From UBA2239 sp050177075 (GTDB taxonomy: Bacteria; Pseudomonadota; Gammaproteobacteria; Burkholderiales; UBA9220), in the NCBI GenBank assembly GCA_050177075.1, contig JBFXHL010000117.1:1-7180 (forward strand): 7,180 nt of DNA. Direction: 5' to 3'. A program made the translations under genes and the position numbers. The notes under the pieces were generated by a model. The model made no database searches, was not told the origin of the DNA, and saw nothing but the letters and a program-made list of their open reading frames with translations. This document shows, in pieces, positions 1-5,629 of the stretch; the first letter of the stretch is position 1; every line of letters begins with the position of its first letter.

Positions 1-1
1 C

Positions 2-247
2 AACGGCGCCGTGGCCTTCCGCGGCACCTTCCTCATCGACCGCGACGGCATGGTGCGCCACCAAGTGGTCAACGACCTGCCCCTGGGCCGCAATATCGAC
101 GAGGCCATCCGCATGGTCGACGCCCTCCAGTTCTTCGAACAGCACGGCGAGGTCTGCCCCGCCGGCTGGAACAAGGGCAAGGCCGGCATGAAGGCCAGCC
201 CCGAAGGCGTTGCCGAGTATCTGTCCCAGCACGCCGGCGAATTGTAA
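2..247 (+). CDS. Typical 2-Cys peroxiredoxin (AhpC/Prx1 subfamily), C-terminal part only
   Basis: The last 81 codons of a thiol peroxidase that reduces hydrogen peroxide and organic hydroperoxides in the cytoplasm; the 5' part lies outside the window. The frame is open from base 2 and ends at TAA 245-247. The visible part holds the RGTFLID strand, the VNDLPLGR segment and the GEVCPAGW motif, whose Cys (codon 155-157) is the resolving cysteine of typical 2-Cys peroxiredoxins. In this family it forms a disulphide with the peroxidatic Cys of the partner subunit; that Cys and the GGLG region are cut off here. The tail after the motif (ASPEGVAEYLSQHAGEL) is longer than a minimal resolving arm and has YL where hyperoxidation-sensitive Prx1-type enzymes have YF. 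The gene is followed 18 bases later by an intrinsic terminator, so it ends its transcription unit. The family call is firm; the exact gene name cannot be decided from this fragment. Confidence 0.93.
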   Translation, partial: NGAVAFRGTFLIDRDGMVRHQVVNDLPLGRNIDEAIRMVDALQFFEQHGEVCPAGWNKGKAGMKASPEGVAEYLSQHAGEL

Positions 248-265
248 GCCTGACTCGCCGCAACG

Positions 266-295
266 AAAAACGGGGGCTCCGGCCCCCGTTTTTTT
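266..295 (+). terminator. Rho-independent terminator of the peroxiredoxin gene
   Basis: A perfect 7-bp GC stem (CGGGGGC 271-277 with GCCCCCG 282-288) closes a TCCG loop and is followed by a run of seven T (289-295). The preceding A run (266-270) can lengthen the stem by pairing with the first T residues. It begins 18 bases after the peroxiredoxin stop codon and separates that gene from the STAS gene downstream. The A run could also let it work weakly in the opposite direction. Confidence 0.93.
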
Positions 296-368
296 ATGCC
301 CTGATTCCTGGGCCACAAACAAACGATCAACCAACTACCCAATAATCCTAACAATCAACATTGTAAAC

Positions 369-397
369 TTGACATAACAGAATGATTTAACTATATT
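369..397 (+). promoter_or_regulatory. Near-consensus sigma-70 promoter for the STAS gene
   Basis: A -35 hexamer TTGACA (369-374, perfect) is followed after exactly 17 bases by TATATT (392-397, one mismatch to TATAAT). It sits in an AT-rich stretch (about 311-415) that contrasts with the GC-rich genes on both sides. The start of transcription would be near 404, giving a 5' leader of about 24 bases before the ATG at 428. A small inverted repeat, ACAAT-CAAC-ATTGT (351-364), lies just upstream of the -35 and could be a regulator site, but it is too short to call. No other gene follows on this strand, so the promoter appears dedicated to the STAS gene. Confidence 0.82.
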
Positions 398-417
398 CAA
401 GACGTAGTCTAACTCTT

Positions 418-421
418 GGAG
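418..421 (+). promoter_or_regulatory. Ribosome binding site that sets the STAS start
   Basis: GGAG at 418-421 lies 6 bases before ATG 428-430. The in-frame TTG at 416 would place this element inside the coding region and has no comparable element of its own, so the ATG is preferred. Confidence 0.75.
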
Positions 422-427
422 ACCATT

Positions 428-739
428 ATGGGCTTCCTGGCTATTGCCGGCGTCGACCACGGCGCGGCAAAAATCAACCTCAAAGGCGTGCTGGACAACC
501 ATTCCGGCGAGCAATTCCGCCAATGCAGCGAGGGGCTGCTGGAGTCCCCCGACGTCCGGGAAATCGAAGTGGACATGGGGGGCGTCAGCCGCATCGATTC
601 CGACGCTCTCGACACCCTGCTGGAAATCCGCGAAAAGGCCGCCGCCCTCAACCGGCATCTGGTACTAACCGGCTGCCGCCGCTCCGTGCGCCATACCCTG
701 GAAGAAGCCGTCTTCCAGCGCATGTTCGCCAGTCGCTGA
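428..739 (+). CDS. Stand-alone STAS-domain protein (anti-sigma factor antagonist-like)
   Basis: A 103-residue cytoplasmic protein consisting of a single STAS domain, the fold of SpoIIAA-type anti-anti-sigma factors. Such proteins usually bind a kinase or anti-sigma partner and are switched by phosphorylation of a conserved serine. Visible signs are the early GVLDNHSGEQF segment (20-30), resembling the GELDHHTAE segment of B. subtilis SpoIIAA, and the core DMGGVSRIDSDALDTLLE (49-66). Ser58 in IDS aligns with the phosphorylated Ser58 of SpoIIAA; the following residues are DAL rather than the usual SGL. The strand HLVLTGC (77-83) and a final helix (RHTLEEAVFQRMF) complete the domain. Length is normal for single-domain STAS proteins, and no membrane segment is present. 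The ATG at 428 is chosen over an upstream TTG because of the GGAG at 418. No kinase, phosphatase or sigma-factor gene is adjacent, so its partner is unknown. A lipid-transport MlaB-like role is another possibility, but no mla gene is nearby. Confidence 0.85.
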   Translation: MGFLAIAGVDHGAAKINLKGVLDNHSGEQFRQCSEGLLESPDVREIEVDMGGVSRIDSDALDTLLEIREKAAALNRHLVLTGCRRSVRHTLEEAVFQRMFASR

Positions 740-754
740 AGTTAACCGGCCGCC

Positions 755-774
755 GGCGCCCCTTAGTGGGCGCC
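755..774. other. GC-only hairpin between converging genes
   Basis: GGCGCCC (755-761) and GGGCGCC (768-774) form a perfect 7-bp stem with a 6-base loop. It spans the stop codon of emrB (763-765) and follows the STAS stop by 15 bases. It could slow or end transcription from both sides, but there is no T run on either strand, so a classical intrinsic terminator is not supported. GC-rich sequence makes such stems fairly likely by chance. Confidence 0.35.
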
Positions 775-2316
775 ACCGCCGTCGCTTGAGCCCCCCCGCT
801 CCGGCCGGGTGAACCATACCAGCACGACCAGCCCGAGCATCAGCACTCCTCCGCCCCAGAACAGGTCATCCGCGCCCATGGTGTAGGCCTGGACGTCCAG
901 CACCCGGTTCAACCACTGCAGGGCCTGGCCCTGGTCCAGCCCCAGTTGCCCCATGTCATGCAACCCCTGAGTAACCACGGGGTTATAGGCGTTGAGCCCG
1001 TCGACCATCTGCGCGTGATGGTGGCTGGCGCGGTGGTCCCACCAGGTGGTGGAAATGGAGGCGCCGAAGGCCCCGGCGGTGATGCGGGCGAAATTGGTCA
1101 GCCCCGAGGCCGAGGGAATCTTATGGTGGGGGATGCCGGACAGGATGATGGCCATCAGCGGGATGAAAAATGTCGCCGCCCCCGCCCCCTGGATGACCTG
1201 CGGCAGGACGATGGTCGGCACGTCGGCGTCGGCGGTGAAGCCCGCGCGCATGAAGAACACCAGGGCGAAGATCAGAAAGGCCGACGTCGCCAGGGCCCGA
1301 TGGTCCACCCTCGGCATGATCTTCCCCACCACGGGGGTGAGGAGAATGGCCAGAAAGCCGATGGGGGCCGTCACCAGCCCCGCCCAGGTGGCGGTGTAGC
1401 CCATGTACTGCTGCAGCCACAGGGGCATCAGCACCACGTTGCCGAAAAACACCGCGTAGCCCAGGGCCAGGGTCAGGGTACCGAGGGAGAAGTTGCGCTC
1501 GGCGAACAGCCGCAGGTCCACGACCGGGTGCTCGTCGGTCAACTCCCACGCCAGGAAGAAACAGAAGCCCACGACCGCCGCCGCCATCAGGAAAAGGATT
1601 TCCGGCGAATTGAACCAGTCGAGCTCGCGCCCCTTGTCGAGCACGATCTGCAAGGCCCCCACCCACACCACCAGCAGCGCCAGGCCGATGGTATCGATGG
1701 GTTTTTTGCGGATGGGGGACTCCCGTTCCTTGAGCATCAGCCACGTCATCCAGGCGGCGAGCAGGCCGACGGGGATGTTGATGTAGAAAATCCACGGCCA
1801 GGTCAGGTTGTCCGTCAGCCAGCCGCCGAGAATGGGCCCCATCACCGGCGCCACCAGGGTGGTCATGGACCAGGCGGCCAGGGCCATGGGAGCCTTTTCC
1901 TTGGGATAGCTCTGCAGCAGCAAAGCCTGGGAAAGGGGAATCATCGGCCCGGCCACCGCCCCCTGTATCACCCGGAAGAAAATCAGCATTTGCAGGCTGT
2001 TGGACAGGCCGCACATTAGGGAAGCCGCGACGAACAGCAGCACGGACGCCACGAACAGGCGCACCTGGCCGAAGCGCTGGGCCAGCCAGCCGGTGAGAGG
2101 CACCGAAATGGCGTTGGCCACGGCGAAGGAAGTGATTACCCACGTCCCCTGGGTCGGGGAAACGCCCACGTCGCCGGAAATGGCGGGAATCGACACGTTG
2201 GCGATCGTGGTATCGAGAACGTTCATGAACATCGCCAGGGAAACGGCGATGGTCGCCAGGGTGCGCTGCCCTCCTTCGAGAGGCGGCGGCGGGTAGGCGG
2301 CGGAGGGGGCGGACAT
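763..2316 (-). CDS. emrB: EmrB-type drug efflux transporter (MFS, DHA2 family, 14 TM)
   Basis: The inner-membrane motor of a tripartite pump: a drug:proton antiporter that passes hydrophobic toxic compounds to EmrA. The 517-residue product matches the usual length (E. coli EmrB is 512) and resembles it along its whole length. Visible motifs are LDTTIAN (34-40, with the membrane-embedded Asp35 typical of this family), TQGTWVITSFAVANAI (55-70), GWLAQRFGQVRLF (77-89, motif A), FFRVIQGAVAGPMIPLSQ (113-130) with Arg115 of motif B, and GPILGGWL (160-167, motif C of antiporters). WELTDEHPVVDL (257-268) and GYTATWAGL (306-314) are also EmrB-like, as is the extreme C-terminus GGGAH. About 14 hydrophobic segments are present, the last near 484-503. 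The gene starts 15 bases after the emrA stop; the region before the ATG (revcomp of 2317-2331) has no good Shine-Dalgarno sequence, so translation may be coupled to emrA. The start is supported by alignment of PLEGGQ (12-17) with PLEGAQ in E. coli EmrB. It is the last gene of the operon. Confidence 0.96.
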   Translation of the reverse strand: MSAPSAAYPPPPLEGGQRTLATIAVSLAMFMNVLDTTIANVSIPAISGDVGVSPTQGTWVITSFAVANAISVPLTGWLAQRFGQVRLFVASVLLFVAASLMCGLSNSLQMLIFFRVIQGAVAGPMIPLSQALLLQSYPKEKAPMALAAWSMTTLVAPVMGPILGGWLTDNLTWPWIFYINIPVGLLAAWMTWLMLKERESPIRKKPIDTIGLALLVVWVGALQIVLDKGRELDWFNSPEILFLMAAAVVGFCFFLAWELTDEHPVVDLRLFAERNFSLGTLTLALGYAVFFGNVVLMPLWLQQYMGYTATWAGLVTAPIGFLAILLTPVVGKIMPRVDHRALATSAFLIFALVFFMRAGFTADADVPTIVLPQVIQGAGAATFFIPLMAIILSGIPHHKIPSASGLTNFARITAGAFGASISTTWWDHRASHHHAQMVDGLNAYNPVVTQGLHDMGQLGLDQGQALQWLNRVLDVQAYTMGADDLFWGGGVLMLGLVVLVWFTRPERGGSSDGGGAH

Positions 2317-2331
2317 GGCCGGATGCCGTTG

Positions 2332-3531
2332 TCAGGCCGGGTGCTTCTGCGGGGAAGAAGGCGTATCGTCGCGCAAATTGGCGTCGATAATCGCCTTTAC
2401 CCGCGCCTCGGCGGCCTTGCCCAAGTCGTTGAACACCGTGGTCACGGCGACGGGCTCGCGACGGGGCGCATCGGCCAGCGTCGGCCCGCTCTGATCGTGG
2501 ATATCCACGTCCACCAGCATGGAAAGCCCCACCCGCAGGGGATGCTTGGCCAGCTCGCCAGGGTCGAGGGCAATCCGCACCGGCACCCGCTGCACTACCT
2601 TGATCCAGTTGCCGGTGGCGTTCTGCGGCGGCAGGAGGGCAAAGGCGGCCCCCGTCCCGGCGCCCATCCCGACGACCTTCCCATGGTAAACGACCCGGGA
2701 ACCGTACAGGTCGGCGGTCAGCGTCGCCGGCTGGCCAAGCCGCAGATGGGTGAGCTGGCCTTCCTTGAAGTTGGCGTCCACCCAGACCTGGTCGAGGGGG
2801 ATCACCGCCATCAGGGGCATGCCCGGCGCCACCCGCTGCCCCGCCTGCACGCTGCGCTTGGCGACGAAACCGGTGACCGGGGCGGGAATGGTCGCCCTCT
2901 CGAAGGCGATATAGCTCTCCTCCACCTTGGCGGCGGCCCGGGTCACGCTGGGATGGCTCGCCACCGTGGTGCGGTCGATGAGGGCCCGGTTGGCGGCCAG
3001 CTGCTCCCGGGCCGAAGCCAGGGCCGCCTCGGCGGCCAGCAGGCCGGCCTTGGCATGGGCGATCTCCTCCTGGGATACCGCGCCGCTCTCCGCCACCACC
3101 AGGCGCCGCGCCACGTCTTCCCGCACCTTAGCGACGTCGGCCTGCCGCTGCCGCACCAGGGCGGAAAGGGCGGCGTCGTTGGCGAACAATCCGCGCACTT
3201 CGCGCACGGCCTGGGCCAGCTGGGCTTCGGCCTGGTCCAGCGCCACCTTCGCATCCAGGGGATCGAGCTGGACCAGGGGCGTCCCCGTCCGGACGAAGTC
3301 CGTGTCGTCGGCGCGGATCGCCACCACCGTGCCCGCCACCTGGGGCGTGATCTGCACCACGTTCCCCGCCACGTAGGCATCGTCGGTATCCTCGTGGAAT
3401 CGGCCGTGCAGCACCCAGTGGGCGCCGTAGGCGATTGCCGCGACGCCGAAGACGAGGGTCAATCTTTGCAGCAATTGCCTGCGCTTGCCGTTGCCGGCGG
3501 CCTTGCCTTGTTCCTTGCGGGGTTCGCTCAT
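2332..3531 (-). CDS. emrA: EmrA-type membrane fusion protein (HlyD family)
   Basis: The periplasmic adaptor that links EmrB to the outer-membrane channel. The 399-residue product has a basic N-terminal cytoplasmic tail, one membrane anchor (about 23-41), then DTDDAYVAGNVVQITPQVAGTV (from 48), the start of the lipoyl-like half-motif characteristic of EmrA proteins. An alanine/glutamine-rich coiled-coil hairpin follows (about 95-205). The second lipoyl half is IPAPVTGFVAKRSVQAGQRV (215-234), and the beta-barrel segment contains VWVDANFKEGQL (249-260). The signature QNATGNWIKVVQRVPVRI (303-320) is almost identical to E. coli EmrA. The ATG at 3531 is preceded by AGGAG (3543-3539) at 7 bases, a good ribosome binding site. 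It lies 19 bases after the outer-membrane gene and 15 bases before emrB, so co-transcription with both is likely. Confidence 0.96.
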   Translation of the reverse strand: MSEPRKEQGKAAGNGKRRQLLQRLTLVFGVAAIAYGAHWVLHGRFHEDTDDAYVAGNVVQITPQVAGTVVAIRADDTDFVRTGTPLVQLDPLDAKVALDQAEAQLAQAVREVRGLFANDAALSALVRQRQADVAKVREDVARRLVVAESGAVSQEEIAHAKAGLLAAEAALASAREQLAANRALIDRTTVASHPSVTRAAAKVEESYIAFERATIPAPVTGFVAKRSVQAGQRVAPGMPLMAVIPLDQVWVDANFKEGQLTHLRLGQPATLTADLYGSRVVYHGKVVGMGAGTGAAFALLPPQNATGNWIKVVQRVPVRIALDPGELAKHPLRVGLSMLVDVDIHDQSGPTLADAPRREPVAVTTVFNDLGKAAEARVKAIIDANLRDDTPSSPQKHPA

Positions 3532-3550
3532 CGCGCCTCTCCTCGAATCC

Positions 3551-4993
3551 TCAATTCATTCTCTTCGGGTGATCCATACCGGCCAACGCGGGATAGCCGC
3601 CTCCCAGGACCCGCGCCAGATTGACCGAGGCCTCCATCCGCCGGGCGTCCAGGTCTGTCAGCGCTTGCTTCATCGCCAGCGCCCGGCTCTCCGCCTCGAT
3701 AACCGCCATGCGGCTGGTCAGCCCGGCGGCCTGGCGCTTCGCCACCAGCCCGGCATGGGCCTCCAGGTCGGCCAGCGCCGCGGCACGGGAGAAGCGCTGC
3801 GTTTCGACGCCGCGCCAGGTGGCAAGGGTGTCCGCCACGTCCCGCAGGGCCATCAGCACCGCCAGGTTGTACTGCTCCACCGCGGCGTCATAGTCGGCGG
3901 TGCGGAGGGCCAGATTGGCCCGCCGCCGCCCGCCATCGAATAGGGGGAGGCTGAGGGCGGGGCCGACCCCGGCAATCCCGCTTCCCGCCTTGAGCAACTG
4001 ACCCAGGCCCAGGGCCTGGGCGCCGAGGAAGGCCGCCAGGTTCACGTTGGGATAGAAGTCCGCTTTCGCCGCCGCCAGTTCCTTGGACGCCGCCTCGGCG
4101 CGCAGTTTCTGCGCCATGACGTCCGGCCGCCGCCCCAGCAGCTCGGCGGGCAGGACCGTCGGCAAGCCGGGAGCCCTGGACAGGGACAGGGACGGCGGCG
4201 CAATGGCATCTCCACGGTCAGGGCCCTTGCCCAGCAACGCCGCCAGTTGATGGCGCACCAGGGCGATCTGGACATCGAGGGCCGCAACATCGGATTGAGC
4301 CGCGGCCAGGGAGGCCGCCGCCTGTTTCAGCTCCGCGTCGGAATCAAGGCCCGCCTCCCGGCGCAGGGATTGCAGACGGTTGAGCTCCGCCTTGTCCCGC
4401 TGCAAGGCGAGGGCGATGTCCCGCTGGGCCAGAAGACGGTCAAACTCCATGTAGCTGCGCGTCACCGCCACCGCCAGCAGCAGGCGGGCGGTGTAGGCAT
4501 CGGCCCTGGCGGCCTCGGCCTGGGTCAAGGCCGCCTCGAGACGGTCGCGGTTGCGCCCCCAGAAATCGAACTCGTAGGAGAAATCCAGCGCCAGGCGCCC
4601 GCTGTTCCAGGTAGAGCCGCCATAGGGGGGCGGGTACACGTCGTGTTCGCTGAAACGCTGGCGTTCCAGTTGCAGATCGGCGTCCACGCGGGGGCTACGC
4701 GCGGCGTCGGCGGCGCCCGCCAGGGCCAGGGCCTTGTCCACCCGGGCCCGGGCGACCTGCAGGAAGGGGCTGCCGGCCAAGGCCTCGGCCACCAGCGAAT
4801 CCAGCTGGGGGTCGCCGTAGGCCCGCCACCACTCTTCCTCCGGCCAGGGAACAAGCGCGCCCGCCTCCTCCCCGGCCTTGCCGAGGGACAGACGGGCGGC
4901 GTCGACTTCCGTGGACCGGGGCTCGACGCCGCCGGTGGCGCAGGCGGTCAGCGTCGCCACCACCAGCAGAAGCAGAATACGGTGTATGTTCAC
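3551..4993 (-). CDS. Outer-membrane efflux lipoprotein (NodT/OprM-type, RND/MFS pump outlet)
   Basis: The outer-membrane channel of the pump, a TolC-like trimeric tunnel anchored by a lipid. From the GTG at 4993 the product is 480 residues. The signal VNIHRILLLLVVATLTAC has a short basic start, a hydrophobic core and the lipobox LTAC, giving lipidated Cys18. The mature chain has two outer-membrane efflux repeats. The first carries EEEWWRAYGDPQLDSLV (52-68) and LDFSYEFDFWGRNRDRLEAA (136-155). The second carries LLGRRPDVMAQKLRAEAA (285-302), AKADFYPNVNLAAFLG (309-324) and LSLPLFDGGRRRANL (347-361), all typical of the NodT family. An upstream TTG at 5050 would add 19 residues that run through the operator and spoil the signal peptide, so it is rejected in favour of GTG with its GGGAG element. 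It lies 63 bases after marR and 19 bases before emrA. The specific partner is inferred to be EmrAB from this position. OprM or CusC names would be guesses. Confidence 0.94.
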   Translation of the reverse strand: MNIHRILLLLVVATLTACATGGVEPRSTEVDAARLSLGKAGEEAGALVPWPEEEWWRAYGDPQLDSLVAEALAGSPFLQVARARVDKALALAGAADAARSPRVDADLQLERQRFSEHDVYPPPYGGSTWNSGRLALDFSYEFDFWGRNRDRLEAALTQAEAARADAYTARLLLAVAVTRSYMEFDRLLAQRDIALALQRDKAELNRLQSLRREAGLDSDAELKQAAASLAAAQSDVAALDVQIALVRHQLAALLGKGPDRGDAIAPPSLSLSRAPGLPTVLPAELLGRRPDVMAQKLRAEAASKELAAAKADFYPNVNLAAFLGAQALGLGQLLKAGSGIAGVGPALSLPLFDGGRRRANLALRTADYDAAVEQYNLAVLMALRDVADTLATWRGVETQRFSRAAALADLEAHAGLVAKRQAAGLTSRMAVIEAESRALAMKQALTDLDARRMEASVNLARVLGGGYPALAGMDHPKRMN

Positions 4994-4997
4994 GGCT

Positions 4998-5002
4998 CTC
5001 CC
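4998..5002 (-). promoter_or_regulatory. Ribosome binding site that sets the outer-membrane factor start
   Basis: On the minus strand GGGAG (5002-4998) lies 4 bases before GTG (4993-4991). Together with the signal peptide and lipobox that begin immediately at this GTG, it decides the start against the upstream TTG at 5050. Confidence 0.65.
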
Positions 5003-5020
5003 GAATAGGCTTGGCTTGTC

Positions 5021-5050
5021 ACAATGCTGCCTAGACAGCAATCTGGTCAA
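5021..5050 (-). promoter_or_regulatory. Candidate internal promoter for the pump genes
   Basis: On the minus strand TTGACC (5050-5045) resembles a -35 element. After 18 bases comes CATTGT (5026-5021), a weak -10 with 3 of 6 matches, including the important A at position 2 and T at position 6. The operator-like palindrome 5024-5041 fills the spacer. It lies in the 63-base gap between marR and the outer-membrane factor gene. The -10 is poor, so the promoter call rests partly on the presence of the operator. Confidence 0.45.
5024..5041. promoter_or_regulatory. MarR-type operator in front of the efflux genes
   Basis: ATGCTGCCTAGACAGCAA is a palindrome in which the 16-bp core 5025-5040 has one mismatched pair. 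It matches the consensus TTGCTGCCTAGGCAGCAA seen at the marR promoter at 16 of 18 positions. The distance of about half a kilobase from the marR copies, across a coding gene, argues against chance. The likely ligand is the product of the marR gene next to it, since MarR proteins bind palindromes of this size as dimers. Confidence 0.75.
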
Positions 5051-5056
5051 AAAAAT

Positions 5057-5518
5057 TCAACTCTGCAGGTTATTGGCGAAGCGCCGCAGATAACTCTTGA
5101 ACTGCTCCAACTCCGCGGCGGAAAACCCCCGCAGGCTATGATTGAGCACTTTTACCACCGTCGGCAGCAGCTCCTCGGGCAACGAGCAGCCCGCTTCGGT
5201 GGGGACGATGTTCACCACCCGGCGGTCCTCGGTGCTGCGCTCGCGCCGCACCAGGCCCTTTTCCTCCAGACGGTCGATCATGCGGGTCATGGAGCCGGTA
5301 TCGCAGCTCAGCTTGCGGCACAGGTCCGCCGCCGTCTTGGCGTTCCCTTCCAGGATATGCAGCAGGATGCCCCACTGGGTGGCGGTAATCGGAGCGTCGA
5401 CCATCTCCCCGTCCAAGGCGCCGATCAAGCGGGAGCGCGCCATGCTCAGCAAATAGCCGAGACTTTCCTCGCGTCGGTAAGTGTCGATGGTGTACAGGGG
5501 GTAACCGGATTCTTCCAT
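5057..5518 (-). CDS. MarR-family transcriptional regulator, likely repressor of the efflux operon
   Basis: A 153-residue winged helix-turn-helix regulator of the usual MarR length. The DNA-binding part spans about 43-110: ITATQWGILLHIL (44-56) is the family's helix before the HTH, TAADLCRKLSCDTGSMTRMIDRLEEKGLV (62-90) holds the HTH and recognition helix, and RRERSTEDRRVVNIVPTEAG (91-110) is the wing with the conserved DRR (98-100). Flanking N- and C-terminal helices form the dimer interface. MarR proteins usually repress until a phenolic or hydrophobic ligand binds. Cys67, Cys72 and Cys111 are present; Cys72 lies just before the recognition helix. It is the first gene of the block, with palindromic operators over its own promoter and one before the next gene, which supports autoregulation and control of the pump. 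The ATG at 5518 is preceded by AGG at 8 bases, a modest site that is itself part of the operator. EmrR-like in role, but the name is not assigned because the sequence is not clearly closest to EmrR. Confidence 0.93.
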   Translation of the reverse strand: MEESGYPLYTIDTYRREESLGYLLSMARSRLIGALDGEMVDAPITATQWGILLHILEGNAKTAADLCRKLSCDTGSMTRMIDRLEEKGLVRRERSTEDRRVVNIVPTEAGCSLPEELLPTVVKVLNHSLRGFSAAELEQFKSYLRRFANNLQS

Positions 5519-5555
5519 AATTGCTGCCTACGCATGAACTGCCTAGGCAGCAATT
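5519..5555. promoter_or_regulatory. Double MarR-type operator over the marR promoter
   Basis: Perfect 12-base inverted arms AATTGCTGCCTA (5519-5530) and TAGGCAGCAATT (5544-5555) flank a 13-base spacer. They can be read as two overlapping 18-bp boxes, each 15 of 18 to TTGCTGCCTAGGCAGCAA: 5521-5538 has an intact left half, and 5536-5553 has an intact right half. Box centres are 15 bp apart. The second box contains the perfect palindrome CTGCCTAGGCAG (5539-5550). The element covers the -10 region, the expected transcription start and the marR ribosome binding site, so bound protein would block initiation. Confidence 0.82.
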
Positions 5556-5580
5556 TACGCCGAGACCCTCCCTGCGTCAA
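5552..5580 (-). promoter_or_regulatory. Sigma-70 promoter of the marR-efflux operon
   Basis: On the minus strand TTGACG (5580-5575, 5 of 6 to consensus) is followed after 17 bases by TAAATT (5557-5552, 4 of 6 to consensus). Transcription would start near 5544, leaving a leader of about 26 bases before the marR ATG at 5518. The -10 overlaps the operator arm. The -35 begins 5 bases after the end of the upstream porin terminator. Confidence 0.72.
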
Positions 5581-5585
5581 GAAAC

Positions 5586-5610
5586 AAAAAGCCGGCACGA
5601 GGCCGGCTTT
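5586..5610 (-). terminator. Rho-independent terminator of the FadL-family gene
   Basis: On the minus strand AAAGCCGGC (5610-5602), loop CTCGT and GCCGGCTTT form a 9-bp stem that runs into TTTTTGTTTC. It begins 19 bases after the porin stop codon (5632-5630) and separates that gene from the marR promoter immediately beyond. Confidence 0.88.
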
Positions 5611-5629
5611 CCCTTCCGTGCTTTCCGCG

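Noticed and set aside
351..364. Small inverted repeat ACAAT-CAAC-ATTGT upstream of the STAS promoter
   Set aside because: Arms of only 5 bases in AT-rich DNA are easily produced by chance. Noted in the promoter entry but not called as an operator.
946..2019. A 357-codon open frame on the plus strand opposite emrB
   Set aside because: The composition is dominated by His, Gln, Gly and Arg, with no recognisable motif, and the opposite strand is a full-length EmrB.
1121..2143. A 340-codon minus-strand frame overlapping emrB
   Set aside because: Shifted-frame shadow of emrB. The EmrB frame is complete and matches its family end to end, so a frameshift or second gene is not needed.
2323..3624. 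A 433-codon open frame on the plus strand opposite emrA
   Set aside because: Antisense shadow of an intact EmrA. It has no ribosome binding site and no family motif.
4994..5050. An upstream TTG start for the outer-membrane lipoprotein, adding 19 residues
   Set aside because: The extension crosses the operator and the -35-like element and places a polar segment before the signal peptide. GTG at 4993 has a ribosome binding site and an immediate lipoprotein signal.
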